From assembly GCF_001787335.1 (NCBI RefSeq), contig NZ_CP014674.1, forward strand, positions 1,196,501 to 1,260,500: a stretch of 64,000 nucleotides of DNA. The letters run 5' to 3'. Positions within the stretch are counted from its first letter, which is position 1, and the number at the start of each line of letters is the position of its first letter. The position numbers were made by a program, and so were the translations under genes. Origin of the DNA: Kozakia baliensis (GTDB lineage: Bacteria; Pseudomonadota; Alphaproteobacteria; Acetobacterales; Acetobacteraceae). Positions 15,379-24,103 of the stretch are shown here, in pieces. The notes below the pieces were generated by a model that searched no databases, was not told the DNA's origin, and worked only from the letters and a program-made list of their open reading frames with translations.

Positions 15379-16856
15379 TCTGCTGCCTCCGCGCCAGTAT
15401 CTACCGCATCCCTCTCAAGCTCCGCCATCAGCGCCGCGATTTCTTCCAGAGCCGATTTTAGATGCCCCTCGATAGCCGCAGCGATATCCTCCGGCGTTTC
15501 CAGCCCGTCTTCGGCCTGATCGGTCGTGTCTTTCAGCCAGGTGATATCGAGGTTGTCGCCTCTTGTTGCGATGTCCTCGCGTGTGAAGCGACGGAAGCGG
15601 CCTTCCTCGCCCTGATCCTTGCGTTTTGCACGTCCATTACGGTCCGAGCCGAAGGCTTTGACGAAGTCATCCAGATCGCTGATGCGGAACGGGTTGGTCT
15701 TGCCGTAGGAGGGCGCGCCGGAGCGGGCATCGTAGATCCAGACGGCTTTCGTGGCGTCCTGAACCGGCGCCTCGTCTTCCGAACGGGTGAAGAACAGCAC
15801 GTTTGTTTTCACGCCCTGCGCGTAGAAGATGCCGACGGGCAGGCGCAAAATCGTGTGCAGGTCGCACCAGTTCATCAGCATTTTGCGCAGAGCCTTGCCG
15901 CGCCCGTCATCGAACAACACGTTATCCGGGATAATAACGGCGGCGCGGCCGCCCGGCTTCAGGGCGCGAATGCAGTGTTCCACGAAGGGAAGCTGGTAGG
16001 AGGACACGGCTGAGGTGATCGTCAGATCGTCGCGCGTCGGCGGCCCACCTGCGGGGCCGAACGGCGGATTGGTCAGGATCAGATCGACGTTTTTGAACTG
16101 CTGGCGCGCACCGGTCGGACTGAGCGTGTCGCCCAGCACGATATTGTTCGGGTCGATGCTGTGCAGATAAAGGTTCATCAGCAGCAGGCGATAGGTGTCA
16201 GGGACATTTTCGATGCCGCGTAAGGCCTCTTTGATCTGAAATTCCTTTTCTTTGTCCGTCTCCAGATCAAAGTAATCGTCAGTCTCGGCTTTCATGTGCA
16301 GATTGGCGGCGATCAGGAAGCCGCCGGTGCCGCAGGCCGGGTCTTCGATGATTTCGCCCGCTTCCGGCTGCATCAGACGGACCATGACGTCGATCAGGGC
16401 GCGGGGGGTGAAATACTGACCGGCGCCACGTTTCGTCTCTTCCGCCATACGCTGGAGCAGACCTTCATAGGCATCGCCGAAGGAATCACGCTCTTCCGTA
16501 AACCAGTGCAGTTCATCAATCGCGTTGATCAGTTTTCGCAGGTTCGCCGGATCGCGCACGATTGTCGCGGCGTTCTGGAAGATGGAGACGATGGCGCGGT
16601 CAGAAACCTTTTCTCCGTCCCCAAGGTCGATCAGGGCCTGCCGGTAGAGTTTGAGAACCTCGGTTTCATTGGCGCTTTTCAGGACTTTCCAGCGGTATTG
16701 CGCAGGAATACGCGTCTCGTCCTTTTGCTCGGACGCCATTTTCAGAAAGAGCAGATAGGTCAGTTCCGTGACGTATTGCTGGTAGGTGACGCCATCCTTG
16801 CGGAGCAGGGCGCAAAGGCGCCAGAGCTTGTTCACCAGATCGGCAGCGGGATTCAT
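15375..16856 (-). CDS. hsdM: Type I restriction-modification methyltransferase HsdM
   Basis: A 493-residue N6-adenine methyltransferase. HsdM N-terminal helical domain, then the SAM motif DPACGTGGF at residues 172-180 and the catalytic NPPF at 263-266. It modifies the site defined by HsdS and also forms part of the restriction complex. It lies 17 bp downstream of hsdR and overlaps hsdS. Motifs are intact. Confidence 0.93.
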   Translation of the reverse strand: MNPAADLVNKLWRLCALLRKDGVTYQQYVTELTYLLFLKMASEQKDETRIPAQYRWKVLKSANETEVLKLYRQALIDLGDGEKVSDRAIVSIFQNAATIVRDPANLRKLINAIDELHWFTEERDSFGDAYEGLLQRMAEETKRGAGQYFTPRALIDVMVRLMQPEAGEIIEDPACGTGGFLIAANLHMKAETDDYFDLETDKEKEFQIKEALRGIENVPDTYRLLLMNLYLHSIDPNNIVLGDTLSPTGARQQFKNVDLILTNPPFGPAGGPPTRDDLTITSAVSSYQLPFVEHCIRALKPGGRAAVIIPDNVLFDDGRGKALRKMLMNWCDLHTILRLPVGIFYAQGVKTNVLFFTRSEDEAPVQDATKAVWIYDARSGAPSYGKTNPFRISDLDDFVKAFGSDRNGRAKRKDQGEEGRFRRFTREDIATRGDNLDITWLKDTTDQAEDGLETPEDIAAAIEGHLKSALEEIAALMAELERDAVDTGAEAAE

Positions 16857-16873
16857 ACGTCAGACACTTCCTG

Positions 16874-19800
16874 TTACGCGGCTCGGCCTCCTTCTGATCC
16901 GTCGGACCAGATAGCGGCATTGAGATCCTTCAATACATCACCAAGGCCAGAATCAAAGGTCTGGTTGATCACGTCAAATCCGCCCTGCTGTGCAAACAGA
17001 GGATCGGACAGCAGAGCCGGGTCGCCCACGGGCTGGTCTTTCAGGGCACGACCGATACGGTTCAGCCATTGTGCCTGTCTGGGTGTCCAGTTCCGGGAGG
17101 CAAGGATCTTCTGCACGCCGTTTTCCACGCGGGTCGCGTAAGGCACCAATGGATCGCCAAGAGCTGCCTGCCGCACGAATCCGAGGATGTGGGCGGCGAT
17201 GTCGGCATTGCGTGCGGTGCCGTAGGCGCGGCGGAGACTGGCTTCGGAGAACCCATGTTCATCCAGTGCGGTGGCGAGGTCCTTGAGATCCTGCCGCGTG
17301 AGGTCGCGGGGCTTCTGTGTTGCCGCGATCAGGGAGGGAAGCGCGTTCATGTTGGCGCGGATCCAGGCCTCGAAACTTTCGATATAATCGGCGGGGCTGG
17401 CCTGTCTCCCGAAGGTATCGGTGATGGAGACGAGTTCGTCTTCATGCTCCGAGATATAGACGCCGCTCGGACGCGGGCGGTTCCCCGCGTGGTCGAGGAT
17501 GGTCGCGAGGGATGGATGCCGGGCGAACAGGTCCGCCGTCGCCGATGGTGGTGCGTCACGGAGCTGGTCTGGCAGGGCGGTCAGGGGGCCGAGCACGGCT
17601 TCAAGCGGTGCAGCGTATTCGGGGTCGATGTGACGGACGCGCTGACGCAGTTTGACGACAATCTGATCGCGGACCCAGGCACGGTCTTCATCCGCGGTGG
17701 CGCGGTTCAGATCCCCAAGAAGGGTCGCGAAACTAAGTGAGGGATTGACCACTACCGGCTTCATGTCGGTGACGGTCTGCAGGTTGGCGTAAATATCGAC
17801 CGCGTCGAAAATGCGGAAATATTCCTTGCCGATCTCGTCGCAGCGGCGTGTGGCGCGACCGATCATCTGGTCATACAGGATACGGCTGTTGACGCGGCGC
17901 ACAAAGACGAGATTGACGATAGAGGGGATGTCGATCCCCGTGGTCAGCAGATCGACGGTGACGACGTATTTCGGTCGGGGGTCACTGCGGAACACCTTGA
18001 TCCGTTCGTTCGGGCGATCGACCTCACCGGTGATTTTTTCGACCATGTCATGCGGCTGGGGACCATATTCTTCGGTTAACGCCTGACGCAGCGCCTTGAC
18101 CAGAATATCGGCGTGCGTATCGCGGGCCGCAAAGATAAGGGTCTTGCCGGGTTTGTCCGGCGGGCATTCCAGCGCGACGGCGGTGGCCACCGCGCGGTTA
18201 AAGGCTTCCGTGTGGACTTTTTTGTTGAACTCGGCGACCTCGAAATCGACTTCGTCTTCAAGATCGAAGAGATCGACCTGATTGGTTCGGGAGTCCACGA
18301 CGGCGACTTCCTCGCCTGCGTCAAAGTGAATGCCTGTCTGGCTCAGAGCGGTCGTGATGCGACGTGGCGGGCGATGGTCGATAAGATGCCCCGCGATAAC
18401 GGCCTGACGATAGCTGTAATGAAAGACCGGCGCGCCGAAAATCTCTCTTGTATGCAGGGCTGGCGTTGCCGTCAGGGCGATCTGGGTGGCGTCGAAATAA
18501 TCGAGGACGCGGCGATAGGCGGAGAGGTAATCGTCCAGATTGCGGAAACCCAGATCGTCATCCCGCAATTCGGCATCCAGCAGATAACCGCGATGCGCCT
18601 CATCGACGATGATGAGATCGTAGCTGCCCGGTGTCGGATGCTGGCCGTCCGGGTTGTCGAAAAGGCGACGGATCATGGCCTGTACGGTGGAAACCTGAAC
18701 CCGGTCCTCAAGGTCCGGGATCGCCTTGTCCATTCCGGCAATCGGAAAGATCTTATCGAATTTGAGCAGGCTGGCGGTTTCGGTATTGCTCATGGAATCC
18801 AGCGTCTGGATACCGAGGGCTTTCCGGTCGACCAGAAACAGGATGCGCCGGAACCGCTGGGCGCGGAGAAGCTCGTACATCAGCGCGATGGCAAGGCGGG
18901 TTTTGCCGGTTCCGGTCGCCATAGCGATGAGAAGGCGACGCTGCCCATTGGAGATGGCCGCCTCGACGGCATGAACCGCTTCAATCTGGTAATCACGCAA
19001 TCCCGTCACGCCGAGCTGGCGGTCCGTCTTCGCCAGAGCGGCGGGATCGAGTTTCTGTTCCAGCCGTGCAGTCAGATCACGCGGAGAAAACCAGTCCATC
19101 AGGGCGCGTGGTGGTTCGCCGGTGCGTGCGTCCCAGAACCAGATGCCGGAGAGGGTCTCCAGTCTCTTGAAATAGGGACGGCCGTTGGTCACGAATACGA
19201 ACGGAACACGAAACGCCGTGGCATCGTCTGATGGGGTGAAAGTCAGTTTTTGTTCGGGCGTCAGGATGATATCCTGACCGTAGCGTTTGGATTGTCCAAG
19301 GCGTCCAGCTACGTTCCTGATGGCGCGCTTGGCCTCAATGACGCCGACGGCCTGACCGTCAATAAAGAGCGCATAATCGACGCGACCGCTTTCGGTCGGC
19401 CATTCCGCAATAGCGATCGCCCGGCCCGCTTCGGGACGCGTGCCTCTGGCGTGGCGGAGGGTCCTGCTGTCCGCTTCCCAGCCTGCGGCACGAAGCTGCG
19501 CGTCGATGAGCACGCGCGTGGTGGCCTCGTCGATCTCCAGTTCCTGCGCTTTCTGATCGGCCATCTGCGCCAGATCCGAAAGTTCTGCCACAGGCGAGGC
19601 GACGGCCTGAGCCTGCACCTGGGCCAGAGTGCGTTCGGCTGTCTGACGTTCCCGGTCCGCCTCGGCGGCATAATTTTCCCAGAATGCGCGGTCTTCGGCT
19701 TCCCTGGCCGCGCATTCCTGGAGGGTTGCCTGCGCTGCGATGGCTTCCTGCGCGGCCATACGGGCCTTGGCTTCGGCGTCCGCGCTGTCGGAGACGGCCT

Positions 19801-20281
19801 TGCGCAGGGCTTCGATTTCCTCACGCAGCGCCGGTGTGGCGTCTTCCGGAAGCTGTGGCGGGACGAAAGGTCCGGCGCGGAAATTGGGGGCCTGATTGTA
19901 AACCTGATGGAACCAGATACCGATCAGCCGGGCCATTTTAAGCGCTTCAAGCGCTTCAGAGCGTGTACCTTCGTTTTCATGGACGGCTGTATTGCCGACG
20001 CGCGTGATATGAAAAAACAGGTCGGCAATCTGACGCTGCAGTAATCCGCGTCTCTGAAGGGCTCGAAGGACGTCGTCAAAGGTAGCGCGCGTATCGGGCA
20101 GTTCACCATGCCTGGCGGCGATATCTTTGGCCATCAGTTCCGCGAACTGCCGGGTCTTGATGAGAGATGTCGGCGGGTCAACAAGGAAGAAATGTTCGGC
20201 GAGTTGACCCAGTTTGGTCAGTTCTGGTGCGTCTTTTGCCAGAAAGGCAAAATTACCGGTCTGTTCCGCCAACTCCTTCAT
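16874..20281 (-). CDS. hsdR: Type I restriction endonuclease HsdR
   Basis: A 1135-residue motor subunit. Residues about 20-140 form a DUF4145-like N-terminal domain and 150-250 an Ala/Glu-rich coiled coil. The nuclease core has D302 (VDYALFIDG) and E316-A-K318. The SF2 helicase follows: Walker A ATGTGKT at 455-461, DEAH at 560-563, then TATPA and the motif VI region (DQMIGRATRR). It cleaves unmodified DNA after translocation. It is first in the hsdR-hsdM-hsdS-unknown operon. All key residues seen are intact. Confidence 0.93.
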   Translation of the reverse strand: MKELAEQTGNFAFLAKDAPELTKLGQLAEHFFLVDPPTSLIKTRQFAELMAKDIAARHGELPDTRATFDDVLRALQRRGLLQRQIADLFFHITRVGNTAVHENEGTRSEALEALKMARLIGIWFHQVYNQAPNFRAGPFVPPQLPEDATPALREEIEALRKAVSDSADAEAKARMAAQEAIAAQATLQECAAREAEDRAFWENYAAEADRERQTAERTLAQVQAQAVASPVAELSDLAQMADQKAQELEIDEATTRVLIDAQLRAAGWEADSRTLRHARGTRPEAGRAIAIAEWPTESGRVDYALFIDGQAVGVIEAKRAIRNVAGRLGQSKRYGQDIILTPEQKLTFTPSDDATAFRVPFVFVTNGRPYFKRLETLSGIWFWDARTGEPPRALMDWFSPRDLTARLEQKLDPAALAKTDRQLGVTGLRDYQIEAVHAVEAAISNGQRRLLIAMATGTGKTRLAIALMYELLRAQRFRRILFLVDRKALGIQTLDSMSNTETASLLKFDKIFPIAGMDKAIPDLEDRVQVSTVQAMIRRLFDNPDGQHPTPGSYDLIIVDEAHRGYLLDAELRDDDLGFRNLDDYLSAYRRVLDYFDATQIALTATPALHTREIFGAPVFHYSYRQAVIAGHLIDHRPPRRITTALSQTGIHFDAGEEVAVVDSRTNQVDLFDLEDEVDFEVAEFNKKVHTEAFNRAVATAVALECPPDKPGKTLIFAARDTHADILVKALRQALTEEYGPQPHDMVEKITGEVDRPNERIKVFRSDPRPKYVVTVDLLTTGIDIPSIVNLVFVRRVNSRILYDQMIGRATRRCDEIGKEYFRIFDAVDIYANLQTVTDMKPVVVNPSLSFATLLGDLNRATADEDRAWVRDQIVVKLRQRVRHIDPEYAAPLEAVLGPLTALPDQLRDAPPSATADLFARHPSLATILDHAGNRPRPSGVYISEHEDELVSITDTFGRQASPADYIESFEAWIRANMNALPSLIAATQKPRDLTRQDLKDLATALDEHGFSEASLRRAYGTARNADIAAHILGFVRQAALGDPLVPYATRVENGVQKILASRNWTPRQAQWLNRIGRALKDQPVGDPALLSDPLFAQQGGFDVINQTFDSGLGDVLKDLNAAIWSDGSEGGRAA

Positions 20282-20634
20282 CCGTCAGACCTTTGCCGCG
20301 ACCCCATCTGCAAAAATAATCTCTGTCATAACGTGGATATAGTCAAACCAGGCATTGGATGATGGTGACTGCATAATCCGACATGTTGCCGTCCTCGGAG
20401 AGGAAAGGCACCTGTTCACTCAGTGCCCGCACCATCAGAGATGATCAAAGGGAGTCACGGTGATGTATGGGCAGGCCCATCAGGGCTTTCAGGTGCTCTG
20501 CAGAAGGGTAAAACCTTCCACAGAAATGGCGACCGTGATCTCGTTGGGATCAGTATCCAGAGTGCCGATCTGACTCTTGATAGCAATCTCTTAGAAAGAG
20601 ACAACACTGAACAGGCAACTGTGTTTACGCGACG
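20282..20634. other. Intergenic region upstream of hsdR
   Basis: About 350 bp with no recognised gene. The part nearest 20282 presumably carries the hsd promoter. I see no strong hairpin or repeat. Confidence 0.3.
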
Positions 20635-21042
20635 CTTTCTGGCCGATCGCTTTTAGCCCCATTCCGACGAGTTGCTGCCGTCTTTGCCGGGCTGGCGGAT
20701 GATCTGCCTATGCGTCCCATCTGTGCCACCATCCAGCTTCGGGAACCAATAGATGTCGCGGATCAGACCTTCGACCAGAACATCGGCATCAAAGCGGGGC
20801 CAGTGACGGCCATTAGCCAGCGGAGTGATTTCAATCTCAGCCAGATCATTCAGAGAAGTGCCGTGCAAATCCCGTAACAGATCCACGGGCAAACTCATCT
20901 CAACGCCATTGGAAAGCGGTGATTGAAATTGGCAAAGCCCACCTGATACGAGCAGGCGGCTCGTAAGGCAGGCGCGTTCCATAGAGCAACGGTTCCTCAT
21001 GCGGTGTCTGCAAGGTTTATCCGCGTTCGTCGCTTCCTTCAT
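20635..21042 (-). pseudogene. DUF2442 protein, frameshifted
   Basis: ATG 21042 starts MKEATNADKP. The DUF2442 core follows (GGLCQFQSPLSNGVEMSLPV, then DLAEIEITPLANGRHWPRFD, ADVLVEGLI). Near 20755 the open frame switches to an unrelated tail ending at 20653. The expected family tail (GSRSWMVAQMGRIGRSSASP, AKTAATRRNGAKSDRP) is in the next frame, running to a stop at 20635. A single indel has therefore disabled or altered the C-terminus. DUF2442 proteins are often paired with DUF4160, as here; their function is not established. Confidence 0.65.
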
Positions 21043-21043
21043 G

Positions 21044-21145
21044 TCACACTTCCCCATCCGGGCTTATGACGTGAACGTGCATCGGTAAATGATCTGCCGT
21101 GTAAATCATGACACGAAATCCATTAATGCGCAGAAGTGTTGGCAT
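21044..21145 (-). pseudogene. DUF4160 protein, truncated to 33 residues
   Basis: MPTLLRINGFRVMIYTADHL then PMHVHVISPDGEV matches the start of DUF4160 proteins, including the HVHV segment. These are normally about 80 residues. A TGA follows DGEV and the DUF2442 gene begins two bases beyond, so the C-terminal half is gone. The pair looks like a decayed toxin-antitoxin-like unit. Confidence 0.6.
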
Positions 21146-21317
21146 GATTTACTATATCATTGTCGCTTGTTTTTTAATCAGAACCGTGCAGCCGAAAATG
21201 AGGAGGCCCGTCTTTTGCTTTCGATCCGTAATCGCCACCAGGCTCGCCAGACAAAGATCAAAAACAGCCAGAAACCGCTCACCATTCAGACACACGCAAA
21301 AAACCTCCCACGCTCTG

Positions 21318-21865
21318 AAACTACGTCCCAACAGCGAATCATCATCTGAAATCCCAAAACCGCTCAGGCACGTTCGACACCGCGTTCGATTTCTGCCGAC
21401 GTTCGCCATCATCGTAAAAACTGCACGCCGCTAAGAACCTACGGCTCAATCGCGAATCATCATGTGAAATCCCGAAACCTCTCAGGGACGTACAACATCA
21501 CGTCAGAAACCTGCTGTGTTCCTGAACGCGAGCCCTGAAAATTCGGACGCGTCGAATCTACGGCTCAATCGCGAATCATCATGTGAAATTCAAAAAACGC
21601 TCAGGGACGTACAACATCACGCCGAAAACCTGACGTGTTCCTGAACGCTACCCCCCAAAACTTCGCACGCGTCGAATCTACGGCCCGATCGCGAATCATC
21701 ATGTAAAATCCAAAAAATGCTCAGTCACGTTCAACATCACGCCAAAAACCTGCTGTGTTCCTGAACGTAGGGCCAGAAACTTCGGACGCGTTGAATCTAC
21801 GGTCAAATCCCGAATCATCATGTGAAATCCCGAAAATGCTCAGTCACGTTCAACATCGCGCCGGG
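21318..21865. repeat. Tandem repeat array, about 119-bp unit, four full or near-full copies plus a partial one
   Basis: Units begin near 21318 (diverged), 21436, 21555, 21675 and 21794 (partial), giving lengths of about 118, 119, 120 and 119 bp. Shared blocks are CGAATCATCATGTGAAAT, a CTCAGGGACGTACAACATCA/CTCAGTCACGTTCAACATCA block, CCTGCTGTGTTCCTGAACG, and TTCGGACGCGTCGAATCTAC, which contains the palindrome GACGCGTC. The period is not a multiple of three and no long frame crosses the array, so it is non-coding. Copies differ by substitutions rather than being recent duplicates. The unit is too long for CRISPR. Possible roles are partition/origin iterons, protein-binding arrays or structured RNAs. 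Confidence 0.85.
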
Positions 21866-22223
21866 AATTCGAATCCCATCAGAAACAGACAGAAAACCGC
21901 CCTACATTCTGAAAAGCACCAGAAACCGCTATATTCCTGAACGTGTGACAGGTTTCTACGGAAAACCCATCAGACCCGATTCCGGGATAACCACCCCGCA
22001 GAAAACCGCCATATTTCAGGCCCAGAAGCCGTCTGGCCCAACCGCCTGACAGAGACCGCAAGAGGGCCCGGAGATGCCTCACACGGGCCGTAAAAACCGC
22101 AGAAAACCGACACTCCCAGTCATAATAATAGGTCTGGATGAACGAGGATCAGAAGCCAGACCACTAAGACACGTTCAAAAGCTTCACGTTATGAGTGGGA
22201 AACTATCAAAAAGGCACGATACT
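21866..22223. repeat. Degenerate continuation of the repeat array
   Basis: No gene is recognised. A shorter motif, CAGAAAACCGC or CAGAAACCGCT, recurs near 21888, 21921, 22000 and 22098; one more copy lies before the array near 21270. TTCCTGAACGTG near 21934 echoes the array unit. The stretch links the regular array to the hairpin at 22224 and appears to be non-coding. Confidence 0.5.
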
Positions 22224-22252
22224 GGGTTTTTGCCGCAAAGCAGCAAAAACCC
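22224..22252 (+). terminator. Strong stem-loop after the repeat array
   Basis: GGGTTTTTGC and GCAAAAACCC form a perfect 10-bp stem around a 9-nt loop. It could end a transcript reading through the array; there is no clear T tract after it. Confidence 0.5.
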
Positions 22253-22360
22253 TTTCAAAACAGTCCCTTAAAACCGTTTCATTTTCGTGCCCGGCCGGGG
22301 GCGTCCGCATCACGCTGTGACGCGTCATCTGAACCGGCACGCGCCCCCGTTCCGGGGTCG

Positions 22361-22527
22361 CGCCGCCCTGAGGGCGGCGGTGCAGAACTCAACCTCTCTC
22401 GCTCTCTCATGATGAAAAATGATCAGAAGGGTTCTGTCGTTTTTTTGGCTTTGCAAGGGAGGGCCGGGCTGGTCCTCACCCCAGAGGGCTCACGCAGAGC
22501 GTGAGCTGGAATGGTCGCCGTGCGACC
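22361..22527 (+). promoter_or_regulatory. Structured leader of the four-gene cassette
   Basis: Three perfect hairpins lie in series: CGCCGCCC/GGGCGGCG (22361-22379), GCTCACGC/GCGTGAGC (22488-22506) and GGTCGC/GCGACC (22513-22527). Pyrimidine repeats made of CTCTCTCG/CTCTCTC flank them (about 22393-22407 and 22540-22562). The arrangement resembles an attenuator or a structured 5' leader just before the first cassette gene. Confidence 0.5.
22409..22504 (+). CDS. Possible 31-residue leader peptide
   Basis: ATG 22409 opens MMKNDQKGSVVFLALQGRAG and ends at TGA 22502-22504, inside the second hairpin of the leader. The composition (hydrophobic centre, basic end) is protein-like. There is no clear ribosome site, only the pyrimidine repeat, so translation is uncertain. 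Confidence 0.25.
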   Translation: MMKNDQKGSVVFLALQGRAGLVLTPEGSRRA

Positions 22528-22591
22528 AGAGCGAGGGTTATCTCTCTCGTTCTCTCTCTCTGGGGCTTCTTTCTTTCTGGAGCCTTCCGCA

Positions 22592-22798
22592 ATGACCAGA
22601 TTAGTCACCGAACTCGACACGCTTTTTGACACCCACGCCGTCCTGGCAGGCGTTGTTCTTCCCACCCTGCGCGATGTGATCGCACAGCCGGGAGCCTTTC
22701 CCAGCGACACGCGGCTTGAGGGTACGCTCATCGTTCTGGCGCAGACGGTCCGTTCCCTGAACCGAGAACTGACGGACCGCGTAGGAGACCGGACATGA
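22592..22798 (+). CDS. Cassette gene 1, 68-residue unknown protein
   Basis: Starts TRLVTELDTLFDTHAVLAGV and looks fully helical, with a mixed hydrophobic first half and a charged C-terminus (LNRELTDRVGDRT). ATG 22592 has GGAG about ten bases upstream; an in-frame ATG at 22511 would add 27 residues encoded by leader hairpin sequence. Its TGA overlaps the next start (ATGA), so it is coupled to gene 2. I do not recognise a family. The size would fit a small subunit or an antitoxin-like partner, but this is inference. Confidence 0.65.
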   Translation: MTRLVTELDTLFDTHAVLAGVVLPTLRDVIAQPGAFPSDTRLEGTLIVLAQTVRSLNRELTDRVGDRT

Positions 22799-23388
22799 CG
22801 TCCTTCCGGCGCACGGACCTTGCTGTCCGCCTGATGGGCCTCGTCTCCTCCCGTGATCGCCCGGATGCTCCGGTCCGGCCCACCGGGAGCGCCGTCTGTC
22901 TGTACGATCTTGTTCTGTCCCAGGCTGAACCCTTCGTCGTAGCCGAGCGGCTCGGCCTGTGGTTTCCCTGTCTGTCGGCCGATCAGGACCCGGCAAACAG
23001 ACGGGCCCTGTGGGACCAGATCCTGCGGCAGCCCATGCCGGATTTAACGGGTGCAGGAGAGGACGATACAGACAGCATCCTCTCTTCTCCTGCCCTTCTT
23101 CTTCCGGATATCGTTCTGCTTCTTGGGGAACGGGAGACGGCCTGGCTCGGTCCATGCTTAACGAAAACAGCGCAGGTCATGACCCTGGACGATCTCATGC
23201 GCCGGCTTGCGCCAGAACTGGTGGGAACTGGGAACACGACCGAAGCCCTTCTGGCCCGGTTTGCAGCGGAAGACCGGTCGGGTGTTCACCCGGCTTCCGA
23301 CCTCGTCCGCATCCATGCAGCAGCCCGGCTGATCGAAGCGCTCTGGACCGCTCAGGTCCCTGGGAGCGGCCTCACGTATCGCCTGTAA
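22795..23388 (+). CDS. Cassette gene 2, 197-residue unknown protein
   Basis: Begins TSFRRTDLAVRLMGLVSSRD and has a GSAVCLYDLVLSQAEPFVVA segment, an acidic linker (GAGEDDTDS) and a helical C-terminal half (LDDLMRRLAPELVG, then DLVRIHAAARLIEALWTAQV). No known motif was recognised. Gene 4 ends its core in a similar way (LRLHCAAALLETLLEWE), so genes 2 and 4 may be distantly related. It overlaps gene 1 by four bases and sits 67 bp before gene 3. Confidence 0.7.
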   Translation: MTSFRRTDLAVRLMGLVSSRDRPDAPVRPTGSAVCLYDLVLSQAEPFVVAERLGLWFPCLSADQDPANRRALWDQILRQPMPDLTGAGEDDTDSILSSPALLLPDIVLLLGERETAWLGPCLTKTAQVMTLDDLMRRLAPELVGTGNTTEALLARFAAEDRSGVHPASDLVRIHAAARLIEALWTAQVPGSGLTYRL

Positions 23389-23455
23389 TACCTGACACCG
23401 ACAGGCCAGACGGCGTCGGCCTTTCATTTTCTCCCCACAAAAATCTGGATGCTTC

Positions 23456-24103
23456 ATGCTTCTCACAAAATCCCCGGTCGCTGCGGCAACCGTGTCCCGT
23501 CACGCGCGCTCATTTTTCGAGCCCACGGACGACGATCTCGATCTATATCGCGACATCAGTTTCAGACTGAAGGCACAGCCGCCCTCAAGTCTGTTCCGCT
23601 ACCTCCAGCCGGCGGGACGGCATCTCATGCAACTCGGCGATGAAGGACCCGGCGTCTGGGCCTGTCTTCTGCGCAAGGTCGAGCAGCGTTGGCCGGATCT
23701 GCCCAGCCATGGCTCCGTTGCCTCTGACGGAACCCGGCTGAATTCAGCCCCGGAGCGGATTGCCTACGAGGCCGTCAAACCCATCGTTCCGCAGGATGTT
23801 GCGCTGGATCTGGAAATTGCTCTCGACCCGTCTCAGAAGCCACGGTTCTATTCAGATTTCGCCATCCGTTTCGGGTCACGTGTGATGCATATCGAGATCG
23901 TAGGTGCCTGCGGTGCGGACCGTGTGACGCGCAATGACTGGGAAGCGCGTCTGCTGGCGCAGTTCGACCGGCGTCTGGAGGTCTACCGGCAGAAGTGCCT
24001 TACGCCCGAGATCTGGTATCTCAACGATCTTCTTGAACCCGCGCAGTTACAGAAGCGTTTCCTCGCCCTTGTGGCGCAGCTGCGCTCGGGAGGCAGATCA
24101 TGA
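23456..24103 (+). CDS. Cassette gene 3, nuclease-fold-like protein of 215 residues
   Basis: The C-terminal two thirds resemble a PD-(D/E)XK arrangement: a helix with glutamates (APERIAYEAVKPI), then FYSDFAIRFGSRVMHIEIVG, giving D in a strand and E-x-I in the next. After that come a helical WEARLLAQFDRRLEVYRQK segment and a final strand (TPEIWYLND). The lysine of the canonical ExK is replaced, so it is either a diverged active site or a non-catalytic fold. Stop overlaps the gene 4 start by ATGA. Assignment is pattern-based inference, not a recognised family. Confidence 0.65.
   Translation: MLLTKSPVAAATVSRHARSFFEPTDDDLDLYRDISFRLKAQPPSSLFRYLQPAGRHLMQLGDEGPGVWACLLRKVEQRWPDLPSHGSVASDGTRLNSAPERIAYEAVKPIVPQDVALDLEIALDPSQKPRFYSDFAIRFGSRVMHIEIVGACGADRVTRNDWEARLLAQFDRRLEVYRQKCLTPEIWYLNDLLEPAQLQKRFLALVAQLRSGGRS

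Noticed and set aside
18113-19231. 372-aa open frame on the plus strand
   Set aside because: It lies fully antisense to the helicase part of hsdR, whose motifs are clear; it is a shadow of GC-rich coding sequence.
21318-21865. CRISPR array
   Set aside because: The whole ~119-bp unit repeats, with no short repeat/unique spacer alternation and no cas genes nearby.
21089-22271. Short open frames across the repeat array (for example 108 aa and 86 aa)
   Set aside because: They change frame from unit to unit and have no ribosome sites; the repeat period is not a multiple of three.
21318-22592. Retron non-coding RNA
   Set aside because: No reverse transcriptase gene was found in the window.
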